The position numbers and the translations under genes are program-made. A stretch of DNA of 64,000 bases from Modestobacter sp. DSM 44400 (GTDB taxonomy: Bacteria > Actinomycetota > Actinomycetes > Mycobacteriales > Geodermatophilaceae): NCBI RefSeq assembly GCF_900107175.1, contig NZ_FNOZ01000006.1:1-64000 (forward strand), read 5' to 3'. Position 1 is the first letter of the stretch, and every line of letters begins with the position of its first letter. Of this stretch, positions 32,995 through 42,448 are shown one piece after another. The notes under the pieces are model-generated. The model worked only from the letters and a program-made list of their open reading frames with translations, did no database searches and was not told where the DNA came from.

Positions 32995-34061
32995 TGGACT
33001 GGACCCCGATGGAGACCTCCGCCGCGCTCTCCCTGCTGGACCGGTCGCGCACCCGCGCGGGCGAGGACGACGCGACCGCGCTGCACAGCACGGTCGCGCG
33101 CGCGGCCGCCGCCGAGCAGCTGGGCTACGACCGGTTCTGGGTGGCCGAGCACCACGGCGTCCCGGGCATCGCCGGTGCGGCGCCCGCGGTACTGCTCGCC
33201 GCGGTCAGCGCGCGGACGTCGACCATCCGGCTGGGCTCGGCCGGCGTGATGCTGCCGCACCACCAGCCGCTGATCGTCGCCGAGCAGTTCGCCACCCTGT
33301 CCGCGTTCGCGCCCGGCCGCGTCGACCTGGGCCTGGGCCGCTCCCCCGGCTTCACCGCCCCGGTGCGCCGGGCGCTGCGCTCGGACCGGATCCGCGACTT
33401 CGCCGCCGACCTCGCCGAGGTGCGTGCCCACCTGGCCGGGACGGCGGAGATCATCGCCCACCCGCGCCCGGCCGGCGCCGTCCCGGTGCACGTACTGGCC
33501 ACCGGACGGGGGCTCACCGTGGCCGCCGAGCTGGGGCTGCCGGTGATCGTCGGCGGGCCGCTGCTGGGCGTGGCCGGCGACCCCGCCCCGGGGCTGGCCG
33601 CGCTCGCGCGCTACCGCGACGACTACCGGCCCTCGGCCGAGGCCCCCGAGCCGCGGGTGGCGATCAGCCTGGACGTGCTGGTCGCCGACACCGAGGAGCA
33701 GGCCCGGGACCTGGTGCTCCCCGAGGCGTGGGCGATGGCCCAGGCACGCACCACCGGCGTCTTCCCGCCGCTGGAGCCGGTGGCCGTGATCCGGGCACAC
33801 GCCAGGACCGCGGTGCAGCGCCGGTACGTGGCGGAGACGACCGCGGCGGCGATCGCCGGGACGCCGGGCCAGGTCGCCGAGCGGCTCGGCGAACTGCTGA
33901 CCCGCACCGGCGCCGCCGAGCTCGTCACCTCCAGCAGCACCTACGACCGCGCGGCGCTCGCCGATTCCGATGCGGCGCTGGCCGCGCTGTTGGGCCGCGG
34001 CGGGGCAGGTCAGTCCGGCGGGGGCAGCGCCGCGGACAGGCTCGCGCCGTCCCGGCCGTAG
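32994..34061 (+). CDS. LLM-class flavin-dependent oxidoreductase
   Basis: A 355-residue luciferase-like monooxygenase of the MsnO8 subgroup. LGYDRFWVAEHHGVPGIAGAAPAVLLAA is the signature, followed by RLGSAGVMLPHHQPLIVAEQFATL and FAPGRVDLGLGRSPG. A TIM barrel using reduced FMN and O2 is expected. ATG overlaps the SplB-like stop (TGATG), so the two are coupled. Its last 52 bp overlap the 3' end of the opposite-strand App1-like gene, giving a Gly/Ser tail of doubtful importance. Confidence 0.87.
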   Translation: MDWTPMETSAALSLLDRSRTRAGEDDATALHSTVARAAAAEQLGYDRFWVAEHHGVPGIAGAAPAVLLAAVSARTSTIRLGSAGVMLPHHQPLIVAEQFATLSAFAPGRVDLGLGRSPGFTAPVRRALRSDRIRDFAADLAEVRAHLAGTAEIIAHPRPAGAVPVHVLATGRGLTVAAELGLPVIVGGPLLGVAGDPAPGLAALARYRDDYRPSAEAPEPRVAISLDVLVADTEEQARDLVLPEAWAMAQARTTGVFPPLEPVAVIRAHARTAVQRRYVAETTAAAIAGTPGQVAERLGELLTRTGAAELVTSSSTYDRAALADSDAALAALLGRGGAGQSGGGSAADRLAPSRP

Positions 34062-34996
34062 ACGACCGGCACATCCCCGATCCGCTCGACCCGCGGCTCA
34101 CCCGAGGTGACATCGCGCAGCAGGACGGCGCGGACCCGGGCCGGCGCGGCGGTGGCGAACTCGCGGTAGAGCTCCGGGTCGTGCTCGCCGGTGTCGCCCA
34201 CCAGCGTCCAGCGCACCCCGGGCAGGTCGGCGGCCAGCCGTTGCAGCGCGGCCCGCTTGTGCGCCTGGCCATCCCGGAACCAGCGGCTCGCGCTCGGGCC
34301 CCAGTCGGTGAGCAGCAGCGCGCCCGGCGGGAAGCCGCTGCGCTCGAGGAATACCGCGAGCGGACCCGCCAGATTCCACGGCCCGTTGCTCAGGTACACG
34401 ACCGGCACGTGCGGGGCACCGGCGGTGAGCAGGCGCAGCAGCTCGGCCATGCCGGGGACTGCGGACCGCTCGCCCATCGGCTGGACGAACGTGCGCCAGG
34501 CCGCACGCAGCGGCGTGGCGATCCCGGTGACCAGCACCGTGTCGTCGATGTCGCAGACCACGCCGCGGGCCGCGTCCGGTGAGGCCAGGTGCACCGGTGC
34601 GGTGGCCGACCGGGTCCCGGCGCGGAGGACGACGGGCAGCTGCCCGCGGTCCCGCGCCGCCTCGGCGACCCCCGGCGGCAGATCGAGGGTGATGTCCACC
34701 AGCCCGTCGGCGTCGCTGCGCACCACGACGTGGGAACCGCCGATCTCCACCCCGACGTCGGTGCGCGGGCTCTCCAGGGTCAGGAACCGTTGCCAGCCCG
34801 GCAGCGCGCGGCGCTGCTCAGGGTGCGCCGACGGCGGGGCGAGCAGCACCCGGCCCAGCACCCGCACCCGGCCCCCGCTGCCGTAGCCGGGGTGGGCGAG
34901 CACCGCCGGCGTCCAGCCACGGCGGCGGGCGACCCGGGAAAGTGTGCCCCGCACCGCGTCGTCCGCACGGCGGGCGAGCCCGGGCAGCGAGACCAT
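34010..34996 (-). CDS. App1-like phosphatase domain protein (DUF2183)
   Basis: A 328-residue product. The C-terminal half is a HAD-like phosphatase with DIDDT at 149-153 (catalytic Asp pair), VYLSNGPWNLAGPLAVFLE, FPPGALLLTDWG and LVGDTGEHDPELYREFA, as in yeast App1 phosphatidate phosphatase. The N-terminal 140 residues are a beta domain (DVGVEIGGSHVVVRSDADGLVDI). It probably acts on lipid or other phosphates; the substrate is unproven. ATG 34996. It is convergent with, and overlaps, the flavin oxidoreductase gene. Confidence 0.87.
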   Translation of the reverse strand: MVSLPGLARRADDAVRGTLSRVARRRGWTPAVLAHPGYGSGGRVRVLGRVLLAPPSAHPEQRRALPGWQRFLTLESPRTDVGVEIGGSHVVVRSDADGLVDITLDLPPGVAEAARDRGQLPVVLRAGTRSATAPVHLASPDAARGVVCDIDDTVLVTGIATPLRAAWRTFVQPMGERSAVPGMAELLRLLTAGAPHVPVVYLSNGPWNLAGPLAVFLERSGFPPGALLLTDWGPSASRWFRDGQAHKRAALQRLAADLPGVRWTLVGDTGEHDPELYREFATAAPARVRAVLLRDVTSGEPRVERIGDVPVVYGRDGASLSAALPPPD

Positions 34997-35119
34997 CCGC
35001 CCAGCCTGCCAGCCATCGGCGCGGCGACGTCCGCCGCGCCCCTTCCCGGCCGACCCAGCCCCGATGGACGATCGGAGCGGCTCCTTGCGGGAGCCCCGGT
35101 GGTGAGCGACTGTCGCTGC

Positions 35120-35986
35120 ATGCGCAGACGTGACTTCCTGGCCGCCGGCGGCGCACTGTTCCTGGCCGGCTGCACGACCCGGTCGGCGACGCCGGCGCTG
35201 TCCACCGGTTCGAGCCCGACGCCGCCGCCGTCCACTGCGCCGAGCCCGGTAGCCAGCCCGACCTCCAGCGCGCCACCGACCGAGGGGACCGTGGCGGAGA
35301 TCCTGGCCCGGTCGAACGTGCCGGTCCTCTGTTTCCACCAGCTGCGCGAGTTCCGCGCCGACGACAGCGCCTACGCCCGCACGCTCATCACCCCGCCCGA
35401 CGTCTTCCGAAATCAGCTGCTGGCGATCCGGGACGGCGGCTGGACGCCGGTTTCCGCGCCGGACCTGATCGACCACCTGCGATTCGGCACTCCGCTGCCC
35501 GAGCGCGCCCTGCTGCTCAGCTTCGACGACGGGTCGGCCACCCATGCCACGGTCGCCCTGCCGGTGTTGGCCGAGCTGGGCTTCCCGGCCGTCTTCTTCC
35601 CGATGACCGTGGTGCTCGACAAACCGGACTGGCTCAGCCGCGACCAGCTCCGCGAGCTGGAACGGGCCGGCATGACGATCGGCGCACACACCTGGGACCA
35701 CCAGCGCCTGGACCGGATCTCCGGCGACCAGTGGCCGCAGCAACTCGACCAGCCGGCGGCCGACCTGGCCGAGATCCTCGGACACCCGGTGGACCTGATG
35801 GCCTACCCCTACGGCGTCTGGTCGCCCGAGACCCTGGCGCATGTGGCGGCTGCGGGCTACCGGGCGGCGTTCCAGCTCGCCGACGCCACCGATCCCGACT
35901 ACCCGATGCTGACGATCCGCCGGGTGATGCCGCCGCCGACCTGGGACGGCCCGGCGCTGCTCGGCCACCTCGACGCCGACTTCTGA
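35120..35986 (+). CDS. Polysaccharide deacetylase, Tat-exported lipoprotein
   Basis: A 288-residue product. A twin-arginine signal RRRDFL is followed by a lipobox ending at Cys18 (FLAAGGALFLAGC), then a Thr/Pro/Ser linker to about residue 50. The carbohydrate esterase 4 domain has LSFDDGSATHA (metal Asp pair), TIGAHTWDHQRL (H-x3-H) and MAYPYGVWS. It should remove acetyl groups from envelope polysaccharide on the outer face of the membrane. ATG 35120 is chosen because it gives the complete signal. Confidence 0.9.
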   Translation: MRRRDFLAAGGALFLAGCTTRSATPALSTGSSPTPPPSTAPSPVASPTSSAPPTEGTVAEILARSNVPVLCFHQLREFRADDSAYARTLITPPDVFRNQLLAIRDGGWTPVSAPDLIDHLRFGTPLPERALLLSFDDGSATHATVALPVLAELGFPAVFFPMTVVLDKPDWLSRDQLRELERAGMTIGAHTWDHQRLDRISGDQWPQQLDQPAADLAEILGHPVDLMAYPYGVWSPETLAHVAAAGYRAAFQLADATDPDYPMLTIRRVMPPPTWDGPALLGHLDADF

Positions 35987-36152
35987 TCGGAGGCACCGGG
36001 AAGTGGGACCGGTCGCCGTCTTCGCCTACCGGGACCTGGACTGAGAACGCCTGCAGCGGCGGCCCGGACGGCGAGCGCGGCGTGGGTGGTGTTGCCTGGG
36101 CGTCAGCTGTGCCACGGTGCTCCTCCAGTCCGTCCGCAGCCAGGAGGCCCCG

Positions 36153-37067
36153 GTGCCAGCCGTGGAGATGCACGGGGTGTCCAAGACCTACCGCCGGCGT
36201 GGCCGGCCGCCGCAGCGTGCCCTCGACGGGCTGGACCTGGTCGTCGAGGCCGGCGGGGTGCACGGCTTCCTCGGCCCCAACGGGTCGGGCAAGACCACGA
36301 CCATCCGGGTGCTGCTGGGCCTGATCCGGCCGGACGCGGGCGAGGTACGGCTGCTGGACCGGCCCGTCCCCGCCGCCCTGCCGCAGGTGATCGGCAGCGT
36401 CGGCGCCCTCGTCGAGACCCCGCTGTTCTTCCCCGGCTTCTCCGGTCGGCTCAACCTCCGGCTGCTCGCCGACATCGCCGGCCTGCCCTACACCCGGGTC
36501 GACGAGGTGCTTGCCCTCGTCGACCTCACCGACCGGGCCGAGGACCGGGTCAAGGGCTACTCGCTGGGCATGAAACAGCGGCTGGGCATCGCCGCCGCCC
36601 TGCTCAAATCCCCCCGGCTGCTCGTCCTGGACGAGCCGAGCAACGGCCTGGACCCCGCCGGCATTCGGGACGTCCGGGAGCTCATCCGCAGACTCGGCCG
36701 CGACGGCTCGACCACGGTGCTGCTCTCCTCGCACCTGCTGGTCGAGATCGAGCAGGTCTGCGACCACGTGTCGATCATGGCCCGGGGCCGGCGGGTCGTG
36801 ACCGGGCCGGTCGGTCAGGTGCTGGCCAGCCGCTCGTCCGGGGACGTGCGCGTGCGCGTTCCGCACCTCGCCGAGGCGGCGGCCGTTCTCACCGCAGCCG
36901 GGTTCGCGGTCAGCCCGGCCGACGGCGGGCTGCTGGTGCACGCCGTCCCCGCGCCGGGCGAGATCACCCGGGTGCTCGCCGAGCACGGTCACTACCTGGA
37001 GGAACTGACCCCGGTGACCGCCGACCTGGAGAGCGCCTTCCTCGAGCTCACGGCGGAGCCGGCATGA
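36153..37067 (+). CDS. ABC transporter ATP-binding protein
   Basis: A 304-residue product. Walker A (GPNGSGKTT), signature YSLGMKQRLG, Walker B VLDEPSNGLDP and switch His (SSHLLVEIE) are complete. The C-terminal 80 residues are the regulatory extension of bacitracin/drug-type exporters. GTG 36153 has CAGGAGG 11 bp upstream; an upstream GTG at 36117 is less likely. ATGA overlap with the permease gene gives a two-gene exporter operon. The substrate is unknown. Confidence 0.92.
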   Translation: MPAVEMHGVSKTYRRRGRPPQRALDGLDLVVEAGGVHGFLGPNGSGKTTTIRVLLGLIRPDAGEVRLLDRPVPAALPQVIGSVGALVETPLFFPGFSGRLNLRLLADIAGLPYTRVDEVLALVDLTDRAEDRVKGYSLGMKQRLGIAAALLKSPRLLVLDEPSNGLDPAGIRDVRELIRRLGRDGSTTVLLSSHLLVEIEQVCDHVSIMARGRRVVTGPVGQVLASRSSGDVRVRVPHLAEAAAVLTAAGFAVSPADGGLLVHAVPAPGEITRVLAEHGHYLEELTPVTADLESAFLELTAEPA

Positions 37068-38110
37068 CCACCGTCGCACCCGCCCGGCCCACCGTGGCCG
37101 ACCCCGCCCCCGCCGGCGGCTTCGGCGGCCTGCTGCGGGCCGAGGCACACCGCTTCGTGTCCCGACGGTTCATCCGGGTGCTCCTGCTGCTCGCCGTCCT
37201 GGGCTGGATCGGCGCGGTCCTCCTCGCCCTGACCCAGTTCGGGTCGGTGACCCCGGAGCGCCTGGCCGAGGCCCGGGCGAGTGTGCAGGACGTCGTCGAC
37301 GAGCAGGAGCAGTTCCGCCAGCAGTGCCTGGACGACCCGACCCGCCCGGCGGGCGTGGACGCCGACCTCCAGTGCGGGCCGCCGCTGCAGGCCTCGGACC
37401 TGCGGGTGGAGGACTTCCTGAACCCGCGGCCGTTCTCCCTCGGCGAGTTCGGCACCGGCGGAGCGGTCGCGGTCAGCGCCGCGACCGCCGTGCTGACCTT
37501 CCTCATCGGTGCGACGTTCGTCGGCGCGGAGTGGTCGACCCGGTCGATGGTGGCCATGCTGTTCTGGGAGCCGCGGCGCGGCCGGGTCATGCTGGCGAAG
37601 GCCGCTGTCGTGGCCGTAGCCTGCGTGGTGCTCGGGGTCGTGGCGCACGTGGCGTGGCTGGCCACCGCCGGAGGGCTCCAGTCCGCCGTCGGCGACGGCG
37701 CCGCCCTGCCCGACGGCTTCTGGCCCGAGCTGCTGGGCACCCAGGGTCGGGGGCTGCTGCTCGCGGTGCTCGCCGGGCTGCTCGGCTTCGGGCTGACCAA
37801 CCTGACCCGCAACACCGGGGCGGCACTGGGTATCGGCTTCGTGTACTTCGCCGTCCTGGAGACCGCGGTGCGCGCGCTGAGCCCGATCTGGCAGCCGTGG
37901 CTGCTGACCAACGACGCGGCGGGACTGCTGGTGCCGGGTGGGCTGCGCCTGGTCCTGGACTGGAACCCGCCGGACGGCGCCGACTACAACAGCTGGTCAC
38001 CGCCGGAGTACGTGTTGGCAAACCTGCAGTCGGGCATCTTCCTGTGCGTGGTCACCGCCGTCGTCGTGGCTGCCGGGGTCGGCGTCTTCGCCCGCCGGGA
38101 TCTGCACTGA
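37064..38110 (+). CDS. ABC-2 type transporter permease
   Basis: A 348-residue product with six predicted membrane segments (for example VLLLLAVLGWIGAVLLALTQF, AVLTFLIGATFVGAEWSTRSM, AKAAVVAVACVVLGVVAHVAWL and the last FLCVVTAVVVAAGVGVFARRD). A large soluble loop lies between TM1 and TM2. The GAEW..RSM...L..EPRR stretch is typical of ABC-2 permeases. It is coupled to the ATPase gene by ATGA. Confidence 0.88.
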   Translation: MTTVAPARPTVADPAPAGGFGGLLRAEAHRFVSRRFIRVLLLLAVLGWIGAVLLALTQFGSVTPERLAEARASVQDVVDEQEQFRQQCLDDPTRPAGVDADLQCGPPLQASDLRVEDFLNPRPFSLGEFGTGGAVAVSAATAVLTFLIGATFVGAEWSTRSMVAMLFWEPRRGRVMLAKAAVVAVACVVLGVVAHVAWLATAGGLQSAVGDGAALPDGFWPELLGTQGRGLLLAVLAGLLGFGLTNLTRNTGAALGIGFVYFAVLETAVRALSPIWQPWLLTNDAAGLLVPGGLRLVLDWNPPDGADYNSWSPPEYVLANLQSGIFLCVVTAVVVAAGVGVFARRDLH

Positions 38111-38199
38111 GGACGCCGACAGCCACCTCCGGAGACGGGGACGCGGTACTGGATGCCCGTCCCGGTGACCCAGGGGCAGCCCCCGGGTAGGGCGGAGCC

Positions 38200-39741
38200 A
38201 TGGACACCACCACGCCCACACCCGCCAGCCGCACCGAGCTCCTGCGCCGTGCCCGGGAGCGCGGGATCAGCGGCCATACGAGCATGAGCAAGCAACAACT
38301 GGTGACCGCACTGCAGGTGGAACAGCCGCAGCCGGACGCCGCGGAGCTGGAATCCGGCGCCAAGCGGGCGGACGGACGGCGGGAGGTCGGCTCCCGGGTC
38401 GACGCCTTCACGGCTCTGGCGGCGGCCCGCGCGCGGGGTGAGATGGTGCTGATCCCCCGGATGCTCACCGGCAACGATCGCCGGATGCACGTCCGGGAGA
38501 CCGTGCGGGAGGACCACGAGACCCGGATCGCCGGCCACAACGTGGAGGCCCGGCAGAAGTTCGACAAACTGGCCGGCTCGCTCTTCTCGTTCTTCCGCGG
38601 CACGAGCCTGCTCTTCTACCGCGACCTCGCCGGCGAGGACGCGCGGATGCCCACGGTGCTGGCCCTCGGGGACGTCCACCCGAGCAACTTCGGGGTGATG
38701 CCCAGCTCGGACAACGTGCCGATCTTCGGCGTCAACGACTTCGACGAGGCCTATTACGCGCCCTTCACCTGGGACCTCAAGCGTGGCGCCGTCGGCTTTC
38801 TGCTCGCCGCCGAGACCAAGGGCGAGCACGGGAGCAAGAAGCAGCGGGCGATCGCCGAGCGGTTCGTCCGCGGCTACATCGGAGGGATCGCCTCCTACGC
38901 CGCGGACGGGACCGAGTCCGGCGAGCAACTGCGGATGGACAACGCCCCGGCACTGATCGCCGACCTCATCGAGCGCGCCCTGGCCCGGAGCCGGGCCGAG
39001 TGGCTCGCCGGGGACTATCTCGACGACGCGCGGCGCGGCTTCCGCGCCACCGACCGGCTGATCCCGATCAGCAGCCGCCGGGAGGAGTTCCAGGGCCTGA
39101 TCGACCGCTACGTCACCGACGACCAGCTGGCCGTGCCGGAGCGGGCCGGCCGGATGCGGGTCAAGGACGTCGCCGAGCGCAAGGGCGCCGGGACGGCGTC
39201 GCTGGGGTTGAGCCGCTACTACGTGCTGGTCGAAGGCCCCCAGGCCGACGGCACGGACGACCTGCTGCTGGAGATCAAGCAGGCCCGCCAGTCCGCGTTG
39301 TCGGGCCTGGTGCCCCCGACGGACTATGTCGTCGACGGCAAGGCGGACCGGATCCGGCACGCCCAGCGGGTGCATCTGGTCGACGGCGACATCTTCTACG
39401 GCAGCCTGGACTTCGAGGGCATGAGCTTCATGGTCCGGGAGCGGGCGCCCTACCGCGACGGCATCAGCCTGGGCAGCCTGTCCACCGGCGACTGGAAGGA
39501 CTACGCCGAGATCTGCGGCCGCGTGCTGGCCCACACCCATGCCATGTCCGACGACACCGGGAACATCGACTACGACATCGAGCCGGCGATCCTGGACGCC
39601 ATCGGCGGCCACGACCTGTTCGTCGACGACATGCTGCGCTTCGCCGAGGAGGCCGCCGCACGCGTGCGCATCGACCACTGGCACTTCGTCCGCGACCACG
39701 CCCTGGGGGCCTTCCGGAGCGTCGACGTCGTCTACCGCTGA
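38200..39741 (+). CDS. DUF2252 domain protein
   Basis: A 513-residue product. The N-terminal SAP/Rho-N-like segment (RTELLRRARERGISGHTSMSKQQLVTAL) may bind nucleic acid. The DUF2252 domain has RMLTGNDRRMHVRET, FFRGTSLLFYRDLA, LALGDVHPSNFGV, NDFDEAYYAPFTWDLKRGAVG, and LLLEIKQARQSALSG. The HP-N-F and D-F-D-E pattern resembles the catalytic loop of kinase-like folds, so an aminoglycoside-phosphotransferase-like fold is plausible. The activity is unknown. Confidence 0.88.
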   Translation: MDTTTPTPASRTELLRRARERGISGHTSMSKQQLVTALQVEQPQPDAAELESGAKRADGRREVGSRVDAFTALAAARARGEMVLIPRMLTGNDRRMHVRETVREDHETRIAGHNVEARQKFDKLAGSLFSFFRGTSLLFYRDLAGEDARMPTVLALGDVHPSNFGVMPSSDNVPIFGVNDFDEAYYAPFTWDLKRGAVGFLLAAETKGEHGSKKQRAIAERFVRGYIGGIASYAADGTESGEQLRMDNAPALIADLIERALARSRAEWLAGDYLDDARRGFRATDRLIPISSRREEFQGLIDRYVTDDQLAVPERAGRMRVKDVAERKGAGTASLGLSRYYVLVEGPQADGTDDLLLEIKQARQSALSGLVPPTDYVVDGKADRIRHAQRVHLVDGDIFYGSLDFEGMSFMVRERAPYRDGISLGSLSTGDWKDYAEICGRVLAHTHAMSDDTGNIDYDIEPAILDAIGGHDLFVDDMLRFAEEAAARVRIDHWHFVRDHALGAFRSVDVVYR

Positions 39742-39764
39742 TGCGCCGGGGAGATGATCCGGTC

Positions 39765-40265
39765 ATGAGTACCGCATTCCCGGCCGCGCTCCGGACGGCT
39801 ACGCCGGACGACGCCCGGGGCATCGGCACCTGCCATCTCGCGTGCTGGCGGGAGACGTACACCGGTCTGCTCTCCCCGGCCTTCTTCGCCCGCCGCGACG
39901 AGAGCCGCTTCGCCGCGAACTGGCGGCGGGTGCTGGAGGACCCGCATGGCCAGACGGTGGTCGTCGCCGACGTCGACGGGGCGGTGGTCGGATTCGCCGC
40001 CGCCATCAGCCCCAGCCGGGACGACCCGCCGGTCCGCCCGCTGGAGCTGACCACGATCTACCTGCGCGCCGCCGCGCATGGCGGCGGACTGGGCCAGGCA
40101 CTCCTCGGCTCCGTCCTGGGCGACCGGCCGGCCTCGCTGTGGGTGGCCGAGCAGAACCCGCGGGCGATCGCCTTCTACCGGCGCAACGGCTTCGCCCCCG
40201 ATGGCGCCCGCACCGAACTGGATGGCGAGTGGGCGGGCGTCGCGGAGATCCGCCTGGTCCGCTGA
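39765..40265 (+). CDS. GNAT family N-acetyltransferase
   Basis: A 166-residue GNAT fold: LRTATPDDARGIGTCHLACWRETYTGLLS, VVVADVDGAVVGFAAA, TTIYLRAAAHGGGLGQALL (acetyl-CoA loop, R/Q-x-x-G-x-G/A variant) and WVAEQNPRAIAFYRRNGF. The acceptor is unknown. ATG 39765 lies 24 bp after the DUF2252 stop, with GGGGAGA upstream, so the two may be co-transcribed. A strong terminator follows. Confidence 0.88.
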   Translation: MSTAFPAALRTATPDDARGIGTCHLACWRETYTGLLSPAFFARRDESRFAANWRRVLEDPHGQTVVVADVDGAVVGFAAAISPSRDDPPVRPLELTTIYLRAAAHGGGLGQALLGSVLGDRPASLWVAEQNPRAIAFYRRNGFAPDGARTELDGEWAGVAEIRLVR

Positions 40266-40279
40266 CCCCGGTCAGACGA

Positions 40280-40320
40280 ACGGCCCCGCTCCGCACCACC
40301 AGGGTGCGGAGCGGGGCCGT
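40280..40320. terminator. Strong terminator-like hairpin between convergent genes
   Basis: ACGGCCCCGCTCCGCACC (40280-40297) and GGTGCGGAGCGGGGCCGT (40303-40320) are perfectly complementary 18-bp arms around a 5-nt loop. It lies between the ends of the GNAT and DUF4383 genes and can serve both. Confidence 0.85.
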
Positions 40321-40340
40321 CCGTCGCTCAGGTCAGTCGG

Positions 40341-40802
40341 TCAGCGGGTGGCACCCGCGGGCCGACGGGCCAGCGCGACACCCAGGCCGATCATGCCCAG
40401 CCCCAGCCCGAGGTGCAGCCAGTTGTCGGCGGTGTTGAGCGGCACGAAGTTGGCGGCGCTGTTCATGTCGATCACCAGCCCGTAGATCCACAGCACCAGG
40501 TAGATGACCCCGCCGCCGATCAGGTACGCGCGAGCGTTCGAGTCGGTGCGGGACATGGCGATCCCAGCCACGCCGTAGAGCAGGTGGACGATGTTGTGCA
40601 GCACCGAGACCTGGAAGACCCCAAGCAGCTGGGCCATCGAGTCGTGGCCGGCGAAGCTCATGTCGCCGTAGTTGGTCGTGATGCCGGGGATGAACCCGAG
40701 GACACCGACCAGCAGGAAGACCACGCCGACGACGCGGGCGGCCATGCGCAGCAGGTCGTTGTTGTGGGCTGGCGCGCGGCCAGCCTCCGAGTAGTTCGAC
40801 AC
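40341..40802 (-). CDS. DUF4383 membrane protein
   Basis: A 153-residue product from GTG 40802, which has GGAGAGG at the right distance; an ATG at 40853 is possible. It has four membrane helices (VVGVVFLLVGVLGFIPGI, VLHNIVHLLYGVAGIAM, YLIGGGVIYLVLWIYGLVI, WLHLGLGLGMIGLGVAL) with the DUF4383 markers NIVHLLYG and NTADNWLHLGLG. These are common in actinobacteria; the function is unknown. Confidence 0.88.
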   Translation of the reverse strand: MSNYSEAGRAPAHNNDLLRMAARVVGVVFLLVGVLGFIPGITTNYGDMSFAGHDSMAQLLGVFQVSVLHNIVHLLYGVAGIAMSRTDSNARAYLIGGGVIYLVLWIYGLVIDMNSAANFVPLNTADNWLHLGLGLGMIGLGVALARRPAGATR

Positions 40803-40944
40803 GACGTTCCTCTCCAGGGCACTGACGGACGACGGGGAAGCTGTCCCGCCCACAGGTCCCGATTCCCAGAACGGGAGCTTTCCAATCGCCCACAGTCGGG
40901 CCCTCCCCCATTCGAGTGAGCACTGGGTGCCCTAGCGTGGCGGA

Positions 40945-42441
40945 GTGGCCCGGGTCGTCGTCGTCGGCGCCGGGCTGGGTGGTCTGGCCGCGGCCGCCCG
41001 GCTGGCCGCGACGGGTCACGCGGTCACCGTCCTGGAGCAGGCTCCGCAGGTCGGCGGCAAGCTCGGCTGGTACGCCCGCGACGGCCACGGCTTCGACACC
41101 GGCCCCAGCCTGATCACCCTCCCGCAGGTGCTCGAGGAGCTGTTCGCTGCGACCGGGGCACCACTGTCCGACGTCCTGGAGCTGCGGCGGCTGGACACCG
41201 CGGTCGGTTATCGCTTCGCCGACGGCATCCGGCTGTCGATGCCCGGCCGGCTCGACGCCGTCCCGGCTGCCCTGGACGACGCCCTGGGCGGCGGCGCGGG
41301 CGCCCAGTGGTCGGCCCTCCTGGAGCGGGCCGCGACGATGTGGGGGGTGACCGAGGAGCCCTTCCTGCGTTCCCCGCTCGCCGGTCCGGCGACGCTGCTG
41401 CGGCTGGCCCGGGATGCCTCCGACCTGGCCACCATCGCGCCGTGGCTGTCGCTGCGGCAGCTGGGTGCGCGGTACCTGACCGACCCGCGGCTGCGGATGC
41501 TGCTGGACCGCTACGCCACCTACTCCGGTTCCGACCCGCGGCGCACCCCTGCCGCGCTGGCCACCGTGCCCTACGCCGAGCAGGCGTTCGGGTCCTGGTA
41601 CGTGCCCGGCGGGCTGCGCCGGCTGGTCGAGGCGGTGGCCGCCCGGGCGGTGCAGCGGGGGGCGACCCTGCGCACCGACGCACCCGTGGTCGAGGTCCTG
41701 CTCAGCGGCGGTCGGGCCGCCGGGGTGCGGCTGGCCGACGGCGAACGGGTGCCCGCCGACGTGGTGGTCTGCAACGCCGACGCCGCCGCGCTGTACCGCG
41801 ACCTGCTCCCGGCCCAGGCGCCGGTGCGCCGCGCCCGGGCCGCGCTGCGCCGGGTCACCCCGTCGTCCTCGGGGTTCGTGCTGCTGCTGGCGCTGCGCGG
41901 CCGGACGCCTGGCCTGGCGCACCACACCGTGCTGTTCCCCGCGGACTACGACGCCGAGTTCGACGCGCTCTTCGGCACCCGCACCCACCGGCCGCATCCG
42001 GTGGCCGACCCGGCCGTCTACGTCAGCGCCCCCGACGACCCGGCCACCCGCCCGGACGCCCACAGCGAGTCCTGCTTCGTGCTGGTCAACGCACCGCGAC
42101 ACGACCCCGGGCGGGGGGTGGACTGGACGGCGCCCGGGCTGGCCGACCGGCACGCCGACGCGGTGCTCGCGACGATGGCCCGCCGCGGGCTCGACGTCCG
42201 GGACCGGATGCGCTGGCGGGTGGTGCGCACCCCCGCCGACCTGGCCCGGGAGACCGGCAGCGTCGGTGGGTCGATCTACGGCACCTCCAGCAACGGCGCC
42301 CGGGCGGCCTTCCTGCGCCCCGGCAACGCCGCCGCCCTGCCCGGCCTCTTCCTCGTCGGCGGCTCCGCGCATCCGGGCGGTGGACTGCCGCTGGTCACCC
42401 TGTCCGCACAGATCGTGGCGGGGCTGATCGGCCCGGCCTGA
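40945..42441 (+). CDS. Phytoene desaturase family oxidoreductase (CrtI-like)
   Basis: A 498-residue product. The N-terminal dinucleotide-binding motif is VVVVGAGLGGLAAAARLAATGH, followed by VGGKLGWYARDGHGFDTGPSLIT, and the C-terminal FAD-binding signature is LFLVGGSAHPGGGLPLVTLSAQIVAGL. This is the CrtI/CrtD/CrtO class, which desaturates or oxidises carotenoids at the membrane. No crtB, crtE or lycopene cyclase is adjacent, so the exact reaction is open. It starts at GTG 40945 with CGGAG just before. Confidence 0.88.
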   Translation: MARVVVVGAGLGGLAAAARLAATGHAVTVLEQAPQVGGKLGWYARDGHGFDTGPSLITLPQVLEELFAATGAPLSDVLELRRLDTAVGYRFADGIRLSMPGRLDAVPAALDDALGGGAGAQWSALLERAATMWGVTEEPFLRSPLAGPATLLRLARDASDLATIAPWLSLRQLGARYLTDPRLRMLLDRYATYSGSDPRRTPAALATVPYAEQAFGSWYVPGGLRRLVEAVAARAVQRGATLRTDAPVVEVLLSGGRAAGVRLADGERVPADVVVCNADAAALYRDLLPAQAPVRRARAALRRVTPSSSGFVLLLALRGRTPGLAHHTVLFPADYDAEFDALFGTRTHRPHPVADPAVYVSAPDDPATRPDAHSESCFVLVNAPRHDPGRGVDWTAPGLADRHADAVLATMARRGLDVRDRMRWRVVRTPADLARETGSVGGSIYGTSSNGARAAFLRPGNAAALPGLFLVGGSAHPGGGLPLVTLSAQIVAGLIGPA

Positions 42442-42448
42442 CCCGTCG

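Noticed and set aside
40333-42372. A 679-codon minus-strand frame opposite the CrtI-like gene
   Set aside because: Composition is that of a GC-rich shadow; the CrtI motifs on the plus strand are decisive.
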